A stretch of DNA of 64,000 bases from Iris pallida (taxonomy: Eukaryota; Streptophyta; Magnoliopsida; Asparagales; Iridaceae), in contig JANAVB010044017.1 of assembly GCA_029216955.1 (NCBI GenBank), forward strand, positions 7,360,502-7,424,501. The letters are read 5' to 3'. The notes under the pieces were generated by a model, which did no database searches, was not told the DNA's origin, and worked only from the letters and a program-made list of their open reading frames with translations. Position numbers and translations under genes: made by a program. Positions 11,791 to 24,647 of the stretch are shown piece by piece. Position 1 is the stretch's first letter. Each line of letters starts with the position of its first letter.

Positions 11791-12370
11791 TGTATTGAGT
11801 GTGTGTGGTGTAGTCCAGTTGGGGGAAGGTAGGGATAGACTGGTGAGGGTTCTAGTATTCTTGGGTTAATAGAGTTGAGTTTCCAGATATTTGGGATGGT
11901 GAGTTTGAGATTTCTGAATTGGTATAGAAATAAATATATGATCGTACTAGATTATGCTCTTATGGTAGTCACTTGATCAAGAATAGAGTGGTAATTTTAG
12001 TGTAAGAATTGACCCTCTGCAAGAAGAACCTAAACATAGACTAACCCAACCCATTTACCATTATGCCCTATCAATTGTAAAGTTAGGAATAGACAAATGG
12101 AAGGTTTCACTTAGATTGGTCAGGTAAAAAGAGACTTATATAGTGGCAATAAAAATATGGCTAGGAGGACAAGCCTTTAACATGATCATTGCAAGACCGC
12201 CATTGCCAAGAAGAGCGACTAGAGATAACCATCTATAGTTTTACAATAGAGATGTTACAAAATCAAATTATTTATTATTACTTGAGTGTTATGAGACACT
12301 GTAGTGACGTATCGTATCCCTTGAACTATTCCCATTTACGCTAGCGTGGTTCCTTGTTAGTGAGCCTTAT

Positions 12371-12409
12371 TTTAATTTCGAGAACGAAATTCTTTTAAGG
12401 TGGGTAGAT
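12371..12409 (+). other. Polypurine tract of element G
   Basis: AATTTCGAGAACGAAATTC followed by TTTTAAGGTGGGTAGAT is the standard Tekay 3' end. It marks an older plus-strand Tekay element whose internal coding region is gone from this window. Confidence 0.82.
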
Positions 12410-13477
12410 TGTAAGGATCCTGATTTTTGGAAATCTTTTTTTAATTATGTTATATGATTTCTATATGTTAGCTTATATTTTATCTTTTTTTAAAATTATG
12501 ATTATATATGTACTTTTCTGTAGCTTCGATTTTTGGAGCAAGAAATACCAATCATTCGAAACTCCTTTCATGAGTTTTGAAGTATAAGAGTCCACCTTCA
12601 AGCTGATATATCATGTCCCACCCAAACTTGTGCCTTAACATTCTTTTGACTTCACACAAATGTCGGTTCAATTTAAACCATTTGACCATTTATCGTAATT
12701 CTAGACCTAACTTCCAACTTGAGGTCGGGACTCGACATAGATCAAAACCAATTGACCCAATATATGGTTTTGATCCATTTTGAGCGTACGGCACACATGC
12801 TAACGGTGTGCCACTCAATCAAGTTTTCATGTGCTATTTATTTACAAATGGCACGGGAGACTCATTGGTTGACTTTTCGGATTTGATTTGATTAGAAGAT
12901 ATATTTTGACCCTAACCTAGACAACCCCACTTGGTAGAGCCATGTTAGGTTGCCCCAACTTAGTATAATTATTTTGAATTTATTTTGGGACAGGTAGATT
13001 TAAATATATATATATAAGACCTTAGTCATGGATAAGTTGGAGATGTATATCGACTAAAATTTTTGGCACGGTTACTGTAGATGAGTGCTTTCACTATTGT
13101 ATTAGTCATGTTAGGGGAGGCCTAGCCATTGCAGTGTCCCTACTAGGAAAATAGTCAAAGTTATGACTTGACTCCTATAAATGGTTTAATTAGATTTTAT
13201 TAAGATAATGACTTTGCGGAGACCCGATTGTACCAGTTTAGCCCAAACTTGACCCGAACCAAATACAAGCCCTTGTAATCATGCGGTACGTCCAGAGACG
13301 TCCATGGTGGTATACATTTATTCTATATTTAAATATTTCATATTGTTTTTTAACGGGCTAATAACTGTTTTTCTACATATTATTATATATAAAATATAAG
13401 TGTTATTATTTAAATGGTTATTTATTTTGGAAATATTACGAACAAAATTTCTAAAATAGTTCTTCTTAGATTTTGGT

Positions 13478-13480
<3 letters not shown>

Positions 13481-13556
<76 letters not shown>
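13481..13556. repeat. (AT)n microsatellite
   Basis: An uninterrupted run of about 38 AT dinucleotides. Confidence 0.97.
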
Positions 13557-13558
<2 letters not shown>

Positions 13559-13819
13559 CATAGAAAAAAAAATATTACATAGTATGTGAGTATTTGGTTT
13601 ATATATATTTATATAAATCTAAAGATTTTTGTGAAATAAAATTAAGATAAAATACTAGTAATATAACTTTTTAAAATGTTGTAAATATATAGGCCAATAT
13701 GTATTAAGTTGTTCAAATAATATATATAAGACAAAAAATAACTGTAAAAATCTCGCGATATTTTTACTGAAAATCTCATGAGATAGAAACCCAAACCTAA
13801 ACCCGGCAGTAGAGCAGAG

Positions 13820-14172
13820 CCACCGTATATATATGTATGTTGAAAGAGAGAAAGAGAGAAAATCTCAAGCTCACGCATGACTTCTCGACCTTCCGGCGCC
13901 GCCGAGGAGCCACCATCGGCCGGCCATAACCGCTGCCGGCTGGCAGACGTGCGGTCGCGCGTGCAAAGCCCACTGAAGCAACATCAACAGTTGCATCCAT
14001 AAAGCAACTTCAGGACGCTGTTTCTCCTCCTACGGTCATCCGTTTCACGAACCATCGTCGTCGGTATGAGGATAACCAAACGAATACACAACCCTGCTTA
14101 CAGTACCTCTCCAACCTTTGTTTGTGCAGCAATGCCCTGTCCGGTGGCCTTCCGTCCTACGTGGGCTACAAC
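13820..14172 (+). other. Promoter- and exon-like segment upstream of the element C insertion
   Basis: A TATA run (CACCGTATATATATG, about 13821-13835) is followed by a GA-rich leader and an ATG at 13877 that opens a 41-codon GC-rich frame ending at 14002 (MTSRPSGAAEEPPSAG at its start). A second part, TTTGTTTGTGCAG at about 14118-14130, resembles a 3' splice site. The bases after it, read with those before it, give an LRR-like string (N-A-L-S-G-G-L-P). Element C enters at 14173. The segment could be the start of a host gene, or simply the R-U5 part of the G LTR, which often looks like this. I cannot decide. Confidence 0.3.
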
Positions 14173-16015
14173 TATAGTGTCCCGCTCCCGTTGGGGCAAA
14201 GCAATATGTAGTAGGCTCATGGCAAGTCATACATGGTCGGGAACATAGATGGCTAGTCTGACTCAGTGACGAGTTTGGTATACGAAAACCATGGCATCAA
14301 TAAAATCGATTTGGACGAATGATATGAGTATCGTTGCAACTAATGGATCGGCTACTGCTGAAATAAGTCCTAGATACAGTAGACTGTGTCTTGGCGAATG
14401 AACTCTAAAGAGAGTGATGCAACCAGTCTGCTGTTGGTTTTGTTTGTTTTCTTGGCTTTTTGAATGAATTGTTGCATGGGTTTGATAAGTGTGCTTTCGC
14501 GTCGATTTCTGAATGCGTCTTTGGGAATTTTGAAGGAATGATTGAAGGAAAGGTTCTAATTCGATGCTCGTGCCATTGCAGGAGTTCGTGTAACTGACGC
14601 TTGACCATCGCGAAGCGTTCTTCTACTCTCGGCGCAATCTCTTTAGATGGGTGGTTCTTCAGCCACTTATTTTCTACTCCTTCCCGCCAACAAAATTCTT
14701 AAAGTTCAATATTCAAATCGATGATGCTAACTGGATGTATGCTTTGCCACTAAGATCAAGAACTTGGGATAATATAGCAACTTAGAGAAGTTGACTCCGA
14801 ATCTATAAGTTTCACACTAAGTAGAGAAAAGATAAAGTTTTAGGAAAGAGAGAGAATTTATTTCATGTTCTGCAAAAAATAAAGAAGAAACTTTGGTTGC
14901 GGTATATTACGCCTCAGAGAATTTGGTGCCTACGGGATGCTAAATCAGAACGTACGGCTTCTAGGAAAAGAACCCTTGCACGAGTAGAAATGATTATGTG
15001 GTTTAATAATGTCTACGCTATGCAATTTACTTCATACATATTAAACTGTCCATACATTCGCATGGTCATGGACGACTTGTGCACAAGGTGTGCTTTCCTC
15101 GAGACGGTACCCGGGGCGCTGGGACCGAATCGGCCTAGAAGGAAATTATGGAATCGTGCTTCGGCGCGAGGCATTGTGAGACCTAAAGTTAGGCTCGCAA
15201 CCTGGAATGGTAGGGTGCATCGCAATGATACGTAATCGTCCTTCATGGTGTCGATATCATCAATGACCGCATATAAGAAAGATTGCATGCTCACCTATTG
15301 TCTTGTGTAGGTGGCAAGTATTATATATATTTTGTGCATGAAAGGAGCACGGCCGTGGTAAGATAAGTTGAAATTGGTTATGTTGTTACTGGTTAAAATG
15401 TGCCTTCGATATGAACTGCAATTCATATAGTTCTAAATAGAAAGATCACTTCGTATGCTATAATCCTTAATAAAAAAGTGCCAGTTTAGACGAGTGGGTT
15501 TGTCCCATCCACTAGCAAGTGTGCTAACCCCCAACTTCCCAGGTAACGAGCGCACTACGGGAGCTCGAGACTAGACTGAAGCTGAAGAACGGGAGGCGGC
15601 GCGAAGCTCTCATATTTTGATGTATTTTGAAGCCCAATTCAGATCGAAGGCATTTTGTTCAAATGTATAAAGGGGCATGAATGTATGGAACGACAAGGAT
15701 TATTTTCTGGCAGCTTGTCAAGAGTTTTCTTTTGTGTTCAATGATGTAGCTGCAACGGAATATGTAATGTAAAAAATGACCTTGTATATACTTCGCAAGT
15801 TTTATGAATGAAAAACTAAATTCTTTTCTATTCTATGTCTTCAACTCTCTGCACTGTTTAATTTCAACGTGTCGTCTTAAAGGAAATTCCAAGTGCACAT
15901 TCTTGCCTTATACAAGTCTAATAAAGACATGTACAGCATCACGTCCCGATTTCGTGGGATCGATTCATCTCGAGTCAAGGCGATTACGACCGATTGGGCG
16001 AGTCGAGGCGTGACA
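14173..16015 (+). repeat. Element C 5' LTR
   Basis: Starts TATAGTGTCCCGCTCCCGTTGG (TG changed to TA at its first bases) and ends GAGGCGTGACA, three bases before the primer binding site. It is collinear with 48584-50422. No gene is seen; frames such as 14897-15235 are within the LTR. Confidence 0.9.
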
Positions 16016-16018
16016 AGT

Positions 16019-16030
16019 TGGTATCAGAGC
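16019..16030 (+). promoter_or_regulatory. Primer binding site of element C (initiator tRNA-Met)
   Basis: TGGTATCAGAGC is the standard 12-base complement of the 3' end of plant initiator methionine tRNA. It lies three bases after the 5' LTR and would prime minus-strand cDNA synthesis. Confidence 0.92.
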
Positions 16031-16192
16031 ACGATTCACACCTCGGACCTTTTAAAAATACCTTCTTTTAGATGTTGTTGCAATTTTTCAAAAATTATGA
16101 TTTTCGACATATGCAGCATGAAATAATCGTTCCATACATATAAGCCCGTAGATATTTTGAGAATACTAACGGGTTTGCTCAATTTTGTAAGA

Positions 16193-16980
16193 ATGTCGAA
16201 GAGAACGGGTGTCCCCGCTGTCAACGCCACGTTGATTAGCACGGATAGTACCGAAGATGCAATGTCTAGTGAATCCACCATAGAGCGATTATTGAGCCTC
16301 ATGGAAGTCCAACAGCACCACACGGAGATGCAGCAGCGACAACTGCAAGAACAGATCCAGGTCCAAATTAGTGCCCAACAAAAGCAGATGGAGGCCCTGA
16401 CCTAGATCGTGAGCACCAAAGCGATCCAACAGAACTCGACGACCTTCATGTCAAGAGAAGAAGTACAACCCGTAACGACGAAGAATATGTCTTCCTCCTC
16501 CCTGCTCAAGGCAACCAAATTCAAGAAGATGAACCCGCCTAAATTTAACGGCCGAGCAGAACCTGACGAAGTCATGAGATGGCTAGTGAAGATTGAGGGT
16601 CTGTTCAATCTTCTCAACATCAAGGGGTCCAAGAGAGTCAAGTGTGCAGCCTTACAGCTAAACTTGAGGGCCTACGACTGGTGGGAGACGAAGAAACAAG
16701 AGCTCTATGAGGCCAACCCCAACGCCAAGATCTCGTGGGAGACGTTCAAACTGGCCTCCCTCGAAAAATACATTCCTCGTGCCGTTCGTCAAAAGAAGGA
16801 AGAGGAATTCATGTCCTTGAAGCAAGAAAACATGTCAGTTGAAGATTGCGATACGAAGTTCGTAAAGCTTGCAAAGTTTGCCGGGGCCTTTCTACCGAAC
16901 AAGGAGGCATCTTGCGAGTGCTTCCAATAAAGCCTGAATGACGATTTACGTCGGGACGTCATGAACCAAAGATGCCAGAC
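16193..16980 (+). pseudogene. Element C gag, N-terminal and capsid part
   Basis: The first ATG after the primer binding site (16193) opens MSKRTGVPAV. A Gln-rich coiled-coil-like stretch (MEVQQHHTEMQQRQLQEQ) follows, then a retrotransposon gag domain with MNPPKFNGRAEPDE, A.DWWETK and SWETFK. Gag assembles the cytoplasmic particle in which reverse transcription occurs. In-frame TAG at 16403-16405 and TAA at 16928-16930 break it. Element D enters directly after 16980, and the frame resumes at 27656 without loss. Confidence 0.9.
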
Positions 16981-19829
16981 TGTCACGCTCCAGAACCAGA
17001 ATACTGGAGAGCGGGGGCAGACATAGCCAGCTACGTATATTGAAGTGCAACCCACCTCGCTATACGGTCACGGCTGTCTAGATACATGAGGGTTTACTAC
17101 AAGCCAACAGTTTCCTATGGTCATAAACAAGCCTAATGTCTCAATCACAAGCAAGTAAGTAAATGTTACAAGATGTTAGATCACCAAATATACAATAGTA
17201 AGGCGTCCCAAACATTACATATTCAGTTGACCATGAAGCTAGTCGTTACAAAATGTTAGGACTAGCAAGAGTTTTAGTCATACATAATCAACCCTAGGAT
17301 CTGTCAATCATGTTACAGTCCGTAGACAGACAGTAAGTAAGTGCAATCGAGCTAAACAGGTGCTCGTCGGCTAAACGCCTCAAAAGAATATTTTACAATA
17401 AAGTAGGAGATCAAAAATAAACCCACTCGTTGTCCTGGTTACGCCTGGTCTCCACCATCGGGCTAGAAAGCCAGTAGATCCTCTGGAGCTGCTCCGAAAT
17501 CTGGCCATACAAAACCAGCTGGGTCAGACCCCAGAAAGAGCAAGTGCCACAAAGGAAGCTTCACTTAGGAACTAGAACCAGCAACTAGCACAGAAGATAA
17601 TAATATATAGTAAAACTGGAGAAAATATAACATCACGGGGATATACGGTAAGATAACCATGGGACCATTCAGATAACCAGGTTACAATCCTTAAACCAAA
17701 CAAGGACCGGGATTGTAACCCTTCGTCTGAACCGAACTTGGTGTCTCCCATTTATCAGCAAGATAATATAAGAAGTCAGAGCATGTAACAATTTATACAG
17801 GATCAAGACTAGACAGATTATTCCGCATTCAATCAATCACGGCCAAGCAATGAGTACGACTTGATACTTTAACTAACTAGGGTTATCACAGGCCTAGTTA
17901 CTAGCAAGATGCAGTGAGATTATTCCACAGCCACAAGCCCTGCAGACCATCCAGGTTACCCAGGTCAAAAATTAGGGGTTGAATTCAGGTGGGTACATCG
18001 TCCAGGAAACGCATGTACCCTTAGGTAGCTTGAAGGGTGCAACACATGACAGTATGCTAGAAATGTGCCCTACTCGACGGCAGGCTACAGATCCCAGGCA
18101 CGCCCAGGTAACGGGATTGCCTGTAGCTGAGAGATCTCTTTTATGAATAATGTATTAATCTAGTTATTAGCCTTAGTCCATTTCAGTAGGTACTCTTGAC
18201 CATGGTACTCAGGAGTCCCCTCCTAGATATAATACAAGACAGGACTGGATTATTTGTACAAGCACAATCGCCCTTGGTGTCCGGGTTAATTATACAGGTC
18301 ATGTCATGTCAGGTAGCCGTCGCAACAACTTATCAAGATATATCATGTCAGGTTATCATGTCAAGAGTACTGGTCAAGAGTACACCATGACGGGCCACTA
18401 TCAGGTCATGCCATGTTCACTTGTCAGGAGTGCACCACGATGGATCACTTTCGTGTTCAGGTATATGTGCAAGGCATCATAGTGCTAGTATTCAATCAGG
18501 AGACCCAAGTTGATCTGAGGTTACAAGGCATGAATTAACAGTAACAATCAAGTAATAAAATATAGAATACAGTCTATAGAAAGCCATGCGACTCGGGCAC
18601 ATGCGGCCAAGGAGAGAATCCATGCGGGAGTAGCTCATGCGGCTGAGGGTGAGAACAGCCCATACGGTGATGTTTAATCAAGGGCGCATGCGGCCAAAGA
18701 ATATAAACCCATGAGGTCGGACTGGTGCGGATCCATATGGCTCAGGGTTACGGGATCCATACTGCCAGGAATGACTCAGCCTCATGCGGCAGGTGGACAT
18801 GCGGCTGCAGAAGCAAGAGGCGCATGCAAGAGGCGCATGCGGCATGCGGCTGAGAGCAAGTGGGGCTGCATGTGGCTCAAAAAGTTGAGCCTCATGCGGT
18901 CAAGTAGAAAGCAGGTCTATGCGGCTAGCAGGACCAGAAGGCACATGCGACTCAAGAGGAGCGGAGTATTATGCGGCTGGGGTCGTGCGAGTTCCATACG
19001 GCTCTCAGAAAGTGGCCCATATGCGGCTAGAAGAACAAGAGTCTCATGCGACTGATGAAAATGAATCCATGCGGCTCAGAATAAGACTCAGCCTATGCGG
19101 CCAAGAGAGAAAGTAGGCTTATGCGGCTAGATGAACAAGAGTCTCATGCGGCTCAAAGTACTTCCAGTCATGCGGCTGAAGAGAACACTTGTCGCATGAA
19201 ATATTCATGCGGTCAAGTCAAGCACAGTTCATCTTCTCCAAAATTTCGAGGAGAAGAACACCATGGGAGCCAAGTTCTCAAGCTCAATAACTCCATCATT
19301 CGGAGTCCAAATCCGAACTTCCATAGGTCAAAATAGGGTAGAACGAAATCCTCTACAACCTGGAACCATCAAAACTCAGAAATAACAAGGTTAAGTAGAT
19401 CAAAACTCAAAAATTCCGAAAATAAAGTAAACTTAGATCTACAAGAATCTAGCCATGGAAAGTGGAATGCCAAGTATTAAAGTAAGTTAAAATGCTGTAA
19501 GGAAGAGAATGAAGCAATAAAATTAGAGTTTTTCCATGAAGCAAGTTGCACTTGTCTAGGCCTCTCTCTCTCTCTCTCTTGCAGGTGAAGAAGTAATGGA
19601 GGAAAGAATAAGAGTAATGAAGAGAGAGAAGGAAGTGGGGGTTAATAAATGGTAGTGGTGGTGGTAGGGGTTCACCCTTGGTTCATAATGAACCAAAGCA
19701 AACTGAGCCAAGCCGAACCAACCCAAGAATAAACCAAGCCATGAAGAAAACTAAGCAAGGAATCATGCAATACAAGATAAAATACGTACACATATTTCAA
19801 AATACGTAATACGAACCACAAGCATTACA
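16981..19829 (-). repeat. Element D LTR (3' LTR in element orientation)
   Basis: Begins TGTCACGCTCCAG and ends GCATTACA. It includes an irregular array of about 30 ATGCGG-like words at about 18586-19215 and a CT-rich run at 19560-19580. Confidence 0.93.
18586..19215. repeat. Irregular ATGCGG(C) motif array in the left D LTR
   Basis: About 30 copies of CATGCGGCT, CATGCGGCC or one-base variants (ATACGG, ATGCGA, ATGTGG) lie 12 to 30 bases apart. The sequence between them is not repeated. The array is conserved in the other D LTR at about 26405-27035. Confidence 0.9.
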
Positions 19830-19988
19830 ACTCTACCCACCTTAAAAGAATTCCTTCCTCGAAATTTAATTAAGAGGCTAGAGAGGCGAGGATAAGCTAT
19901 ATTAATCATAAGTAAGCTATAACTAGGCAGGCAATCACTCATTCAAGCAAAGAATCGAAGATATGAGGCATAAGGAAGACATTATACC
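19830..19988 (-). other. Element D polypurine tract and 3' untranslated region
   Basis: The reverse complement of 19831-19868 reads TTAAATTTCGAGGAAGGAATTC then TTTTAAGGTGGGTAGAG, directly beside the 3' LTR. It is the plus-strand primer of the element. The rest is a short untranslated stretch after the chromodomain stop. Confidence 0.85.
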
Positions 19989-21033
19989 TCACGAGTCAAA
20001 CAAGTCGGGATACCGCGATCGGATGTCATCCTCACGCTCCCACGTTGACTCCCCCAAAGAGTGATGACCCCAAGTAACTCGGACTAACTTGATAGTCTTG
20101 TTCTTGAGTGTCTTCTCTCTCTGGTCCAATATAGACACGGGCCTCTCCTCATACGAAAGGTTGGTACCAACAACCAATTTTGAATGATCCAGGACGTGGC
20201 TCGGGTCTGGGGTATACCATCGTAATTGGGATACATGGAACACGTTATGCACCTCGCTTAGCGATGGCGGAAGAGCGAGACGATAGGATACATCTCCTAC
20301 TGGCTCCAGAATGTCAAATGGCCATATATACCTAGGACTAAGCTTTCCCCGTACGCCGAAATGAATGACGCCACGGTTAGGCAAAATCCTCAGGAACACA
20401 TGGTCACTGACAGAAAACTCGAGAGGGCGTCGATGAAAATTGGCCCAATGGCGCTGGCGATCTTGGGCAACTCGAAGATGATCCCTGACTCTTCTGACTA
20501 CTTTAACTGTCTGAACAATCATTTTTGGACCAAGCATCTGCCTCTCTCCGACATCATCCCATGCTAGCGGGGATCTGTACTTCCTACCATACAGTACACG
20601 GTGCCATCTGGATACTGGCTTGGAAGCTGTTGTTGTACGAGAACTCCACCAGGTGCAGGTGATCTTTTCATGAACCACCAAAGTTAAGTGTACAAAATCT
20701 TAACATGTCTTCAAGAGTCTGGATCGTACGCTCCGACTGACCATCTGTCTGCGGATGATATGCTGAACTGAACTAGAGATGAGTTCCCAAACTCTCCTGC
20801 AGGCTACGCCAAAAGTGCGACGTGAATCTTGAATCTCGGTCCGAGGTGATACTAACTGGCACTCCGTGCAACCTTACAATCTGCCTGAGGTACATTTCTG
20901 CTAACTGAGCTGTCGACTGACCAACTCTGAACGGGAGGAAGTGAGCCACCTTCGTGAGCCTGTCAACTATAACCCAAATAGCATCTCTACCAGCTGGAGA
21001 TCTAGGTAAACCAGTCACAAAATCAATGGTCAC
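19989..21033 (-). pseudogene. Element D integrase C-terminal half and chromodomain
   Basis: On the minus strand, 21033-20773 begins MTIDFVTGLPRSPAG and holds [16 protein letters not shown] and SDRDSRFTSHFW, the first two acidic residues of the integrase DDE core. The part with YHPQTDGQSERT, which carries the Glu, follows across an in-frame TAG near 20772. The 230-residue frame 20681-19989 has DHVFLRILP, RGKLSPRYIWPF, VHNVFHVSQLRWY and a chromodomain-like end (SILDQREK, STWERE, RYPDLF). This end is thought to steer Tekay integration to modified chromatin. A frameshift lies near 20610. Confidence 0.9.
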
Positions 21034-21045
21034 ATGTTCCCACTT

Positions 21046-22690
21046 TCATTCTGGAATCGGTAAAGGCTGAAGAAGTCCAGCGGGCCTCTGATGTTCAACC
21101 TTAACTTGTTGGCAGACCAAACAACGAGAGACAAACTGGGCTATCTCCCTCTTCATGCCATTCCACCAAAAGTACTGACGGATATCACGGTACATTTTCG
21201 TACCGCCCGGATGAATGGAATACTGTAAACTGTAGGCCTCTGCCATGATCTCTTGTCTGATATCTCCACTGGGTACACAAAGACGCTTACCATGCCTAAG
21301 TGTACCATCTTCATGAATGCATAACTCTGGTCTTCGTCCTGTCTCATACTCTGTCCTGAGTCGCTGAAGCTTGGAATCTGCTGACTGCGCCATCCGGATC
21401 CTCTTGACTATAGTGGACTGAACTTGTATGCTGGCCATCAATGCTACACTGGAAGGGAGAAGAACTTCAATACCCATCTTCTGAAGATCTGCTAACAGGT
21501 TCGGTTGCGCTATTAGGAAATAAACTTCGACTCTCCTGCTCAATGCATCTGTAACGATGTTGGCCTTCCCAGGATGATACTGCAGGTTGACATCATAATC
21601 CATAAGAAGCTCCAGCCACCTCCTCTGACGCATGTTAAGATCCTTCTGGGTAAAAACATACTTCAGGCTCTTATGGTCGATAAAAATCTCCACCCTGTCT
21701 CCGTACAAGTAGTGTCTCCACAACTTAAGTGCAAACACTACTGCTGCCAGCTCCAAGTCATGGGTTGGATAATTCCTCTCATGATCACGAAGTTGTCGTG
21801 AAGCATAAGCTATTACCTTTCCATGCTGCATCAGAACACATCCTAGGCCTTTGCCTGAAGCATCACAATATACTGAGAATCCTCCGGTTCTATTTGGAAG
21901 CGCGAGAATAGGAGCCGTCATCAAACCTTGCTTCAACTTCTCAAAAGAATCCTGACATTCTGCTGTCCAAGCAAACTGCACATCCTTGCGGGTCAATTGG
22001 GTCAATGGCGCTAAAATCCGAGCAAAATCTGAAATAAATCGCCGATAGTAGCCGGTCAATCCAAAAAAACTGCAAACTTTTGCAACGGTGCTGGGCACTG
22101 GCCACGACTCAATAGCCACAATCTTCTGGGGATCCACTCCTACTCCTCCTCGAGTGATGATGTGACCCAAGTACGAAATGCGATCGAGCCAGAACTCGTA
22201 TTTACTGAACTTGGCATACAACTGGTACTCCCTGAGAATCTGAAGAACCACACGGAGATGCTGCTCATGCTCCACTTCACTCCGGCTATAGACCAGGATG
22301 TCATCCAAAAACACAATTACGAACTGATCCAAATAGGGCATAAAAATACGATTCATGAGATCCATGAATACAGCCGACGCATTGGTTGCTTCAAGGGGCA
22401 TAACAAGGAACTCCCAATGTCCATACCTCGATCTAAAGGCTGTCTTCGGGACGTCCTGCTCTCTGACTCTGATCTAATGATATCCTGAGCGCAAGTCGAT
22501 CTTCGAGAATACTGCTGCCCCTTTTAGCTGATCAAATAAGTCATCTATCCTCGGGAGAGGGTATCTGTTCTTGATTGTCACTGAGTTCAACGTACGATAA
22601 TCAACATATAACCTGGACGTACCATCCTTCTTTTTCACAAGAAGCATCGGGGCTCCCCAAGGCGATCCACTAGCACGAATGAATCCCTTG
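21046..22690 (-). pseudogene. Element D reverse transcriptase, RNase H and integrase zinc domain
   Basis: The open frame 22401-21046 (451 residues) covers [16 protein letters not shown], the RT catalytic [23 protein letters not shown], RNase H with [13 protein letters not shown] and [20 protein letters not shown], and the integrase HHCC region ending [14 protein letters not shown]. Upstream, 22690-22402 encodes the RT fingers ([39 protein letters not shown]) with an in-frame stop after SGYH. The enzyme would copy the element RNA in cytoplasmic particles. The usual VMPFGLTNAP is changed to [10 protein letters not shown]. Confidence 0.93.
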
Positions 22691-22692
22691 GT

Positions 22693-23355
22693 TCAAAGTT
22701 CTTCAATTATCTTGTACAATATCTCCAATTCTGACGGCGCCATCCTGTAGACTCTCTCTGATACTGGGGCTGTCCCGGGAATCAAGTATATGGTAAACTC
22801 GGTCTCCCGCTCTGGCGGTATACCTGGAAGCTCCTTTGGGAAAATATCTAGAAACTCTTCGACTATCCGGGGCAACTGTACTGCTTCTACCGCCATCTGC
22901 AACACTGGAGGAGAAGGCTCAACTGCGCCTCGGAAAAAGGAAAACTCTGGCTCACCTGGAATGCTAAAAACAACCCTACCAATATGGCAGTCTATTCTAG
23001 CATACTGGTTCCTCAACCATTCTATCCCTAGGACCACATCATAATCGGTCATCGGGAATTCTATCAATCTAGCAGGAAATTCCTTACCGCTAACTACGAT
23101 CCGACACGAGGAAAACACCCTATCGACTCCCACAAGTCCGTTATCAGTAAGTATATTGAGCCTTACTGATAATGACTAGGGCTCCAATCCTATCCGTATC
23201 GCGAATCATGCAGACATAAAAGAATGTGATGCACCAGAATCAAATAAAGCTGAAGCTGGAAGGGAGTTGACGAGAATAGTACCTGCTACTACCTCTCCTG
23301 TTGCCAATCCTTCCTCTGTGGTCATCACCATAGCCTGACCATGCCCTCGGGGTGC
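22693..23355 (-). pseudogene. Element D aspartic protease
   Basis: The active-site string LFDSGASHSF is encoded at about 23249-23220 on the minus strand. A stop follows shortly after, and the frame 23133-22693 continues with SCRIVVSGKEFPARLIEF, YDVVLGIEWL and the linker to RT (FPKELPGIPPERETEF, VYRMAPSE). The protease would cut the gag-pol polyprotein. Two in-frame stops between the active site and 23133 make it defective. Confidence 0.88.
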
Positions 23356-24647
23356 TGGTCCTCTCTGCTAAAATCCTCGCTGCCTATTCTGACTCAAGGC
23401 TTGGGCCTGAGTATGCTGCTAGGGGTTCTGCTGCTGGAATACCTGGGACTGAGGTGGCAAGGGCCTCGGCAATGGATACTGCTGCTGCTGGACCGGAGCT
23501 GGTCCTCTCACTGAAGAGCTAGAAAGGTTGGACGACGATGAACCTCACCTATTCGGGCAGGATCCAACCCTATGGTCTGCTGCTCCACAAGCCAGACACA
23601 ATCACTGTGCCCTGTGACACTCTGCCACTATATGGCCTGGCTTTCCACAATAAGAACATCCCACTGCGGAAGCCTGCTTCTGCTTCTGCTTCTGCTGAGG
23701 GTACGTCGGGCCTAAATGCTGAACCGACGTCACTGAGGCCGCCCGCCTCGGAGCTCCAATAGTCAAAGCCCTGGCTGCCGGGGCTGGGGCTGAAGACTGA
23801 TTCATCTGGCCGAGGGATCTCTTCCGACCTCCGGCCCTATCCACAATCCTCTGAAAGGTATACTCCTGCCTCCTAGCTGCTCTCAAGACTGCATCAAAAG
23901 TCTGATGCTCAAACTGCTCAACCGCCAACAAAATCTCCAGGTGAAGCCCTTGCTGAAATCGTTGGGCTCTATTATACTCGGTTGCCACCAAAGTGGGAGC
24001 AAACCGACTGAGTCTCAAAAACTCGGCCGCATATCCGTCGACCGTCCTGCCCATCTGCTTCAGATTGGTGAACCTCGTCTGTAGACCATACCGAGCTACA
24101 GCATTAAAATACTTTGTCTAGAATCTCTCTCTGAATACCGTCCAAGCAATGGGTACTACTAATCCAACAGCCTGAGCCATCCACCAGCTGTGGGCAAGAT
24201 CTAATAGTTACAGGCGTACCACGGCTACCTTCTCGTTTTCTGGGGTCCTGGCTGCTTCTAGAATCACCTCTGCATCCTGAAGCCAAGCATCTACAGCGAT
24301 AGCATCTTCACTACCATCGAAGAAGGGAGGGTTCAAGCGCTTGAAGCTGTTGGCCGTGATGTTACCCAGATGACCGCCCCTGGTCAAAGCATCCGTCACT
24401 GCCTGGTGCAAGGCATCTCCTCGACGATCTTGGAAAGCTATCAAGGTCCTGACGAGTCCTACCAAAGTGCCATCATCAGGCTCGGCAGGCTGAACTGGGT
24501 GGACTGGTGGCTCTCTGCCAGAAGGCACGACTCTGGAGGCTATTCTCGAATGCTGGGCTTCATCTCCGGGTTGCTGCTGATCCGCGAGAAATGCTCCGCC
24601 TTGCTGACCGGCAGGTCCAAGAATGATGTCGCTGAAGAAGATGACAT
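23356..24647 (-). pseudogene. Element D gag with zinc knuckles
   Basis: A start codon at 24647-24645 opens MSSSSATSFL. After a frame change, 24528-24208 has LNPPFFDGSEDAIAVDAWLQ, the gag domain start. Frame 24054-23602 has the capsid end (YAAEFLRLSRFAPTLV) and the zinc knuckle CSYCGKPGHIVAEC (CX2CX4HX4C). A stop follows, then a second knuckle-like string CLACGAADHRVGSC and a Gln/Pro-rich linker. The frame is broken at about 24560, 24200 and 23600. Confidence 0.88.

Larger units (their letters stand above)
10707..12370. other. Repeat-rich non-coding stretch (remnants of A and G)
   Basis: No gene is seen. The left part is probably the continuation of the A LTR after element B. It holds two tandem duplications (10927-11426 and 11436-11790), then about 570 bp of AT-rich sequence leading to the polypurine tract of element G. 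Confidence 0.6.
12410..14172 (+). repeat. Element G 3' LTR (partial, cut by element C)
   Basis: The LTR starts TGTAAGGATCC directly after the polypurine tract. It is AT-rich and holds a long AT microsatellite at 13481-13556. It is either interrupted at 14172 by element C and continued at 50423, or it ends before about 13800 and the rest is unrelated DNA. No second copy exists in the window to fix its end. Confidence 0.55.
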
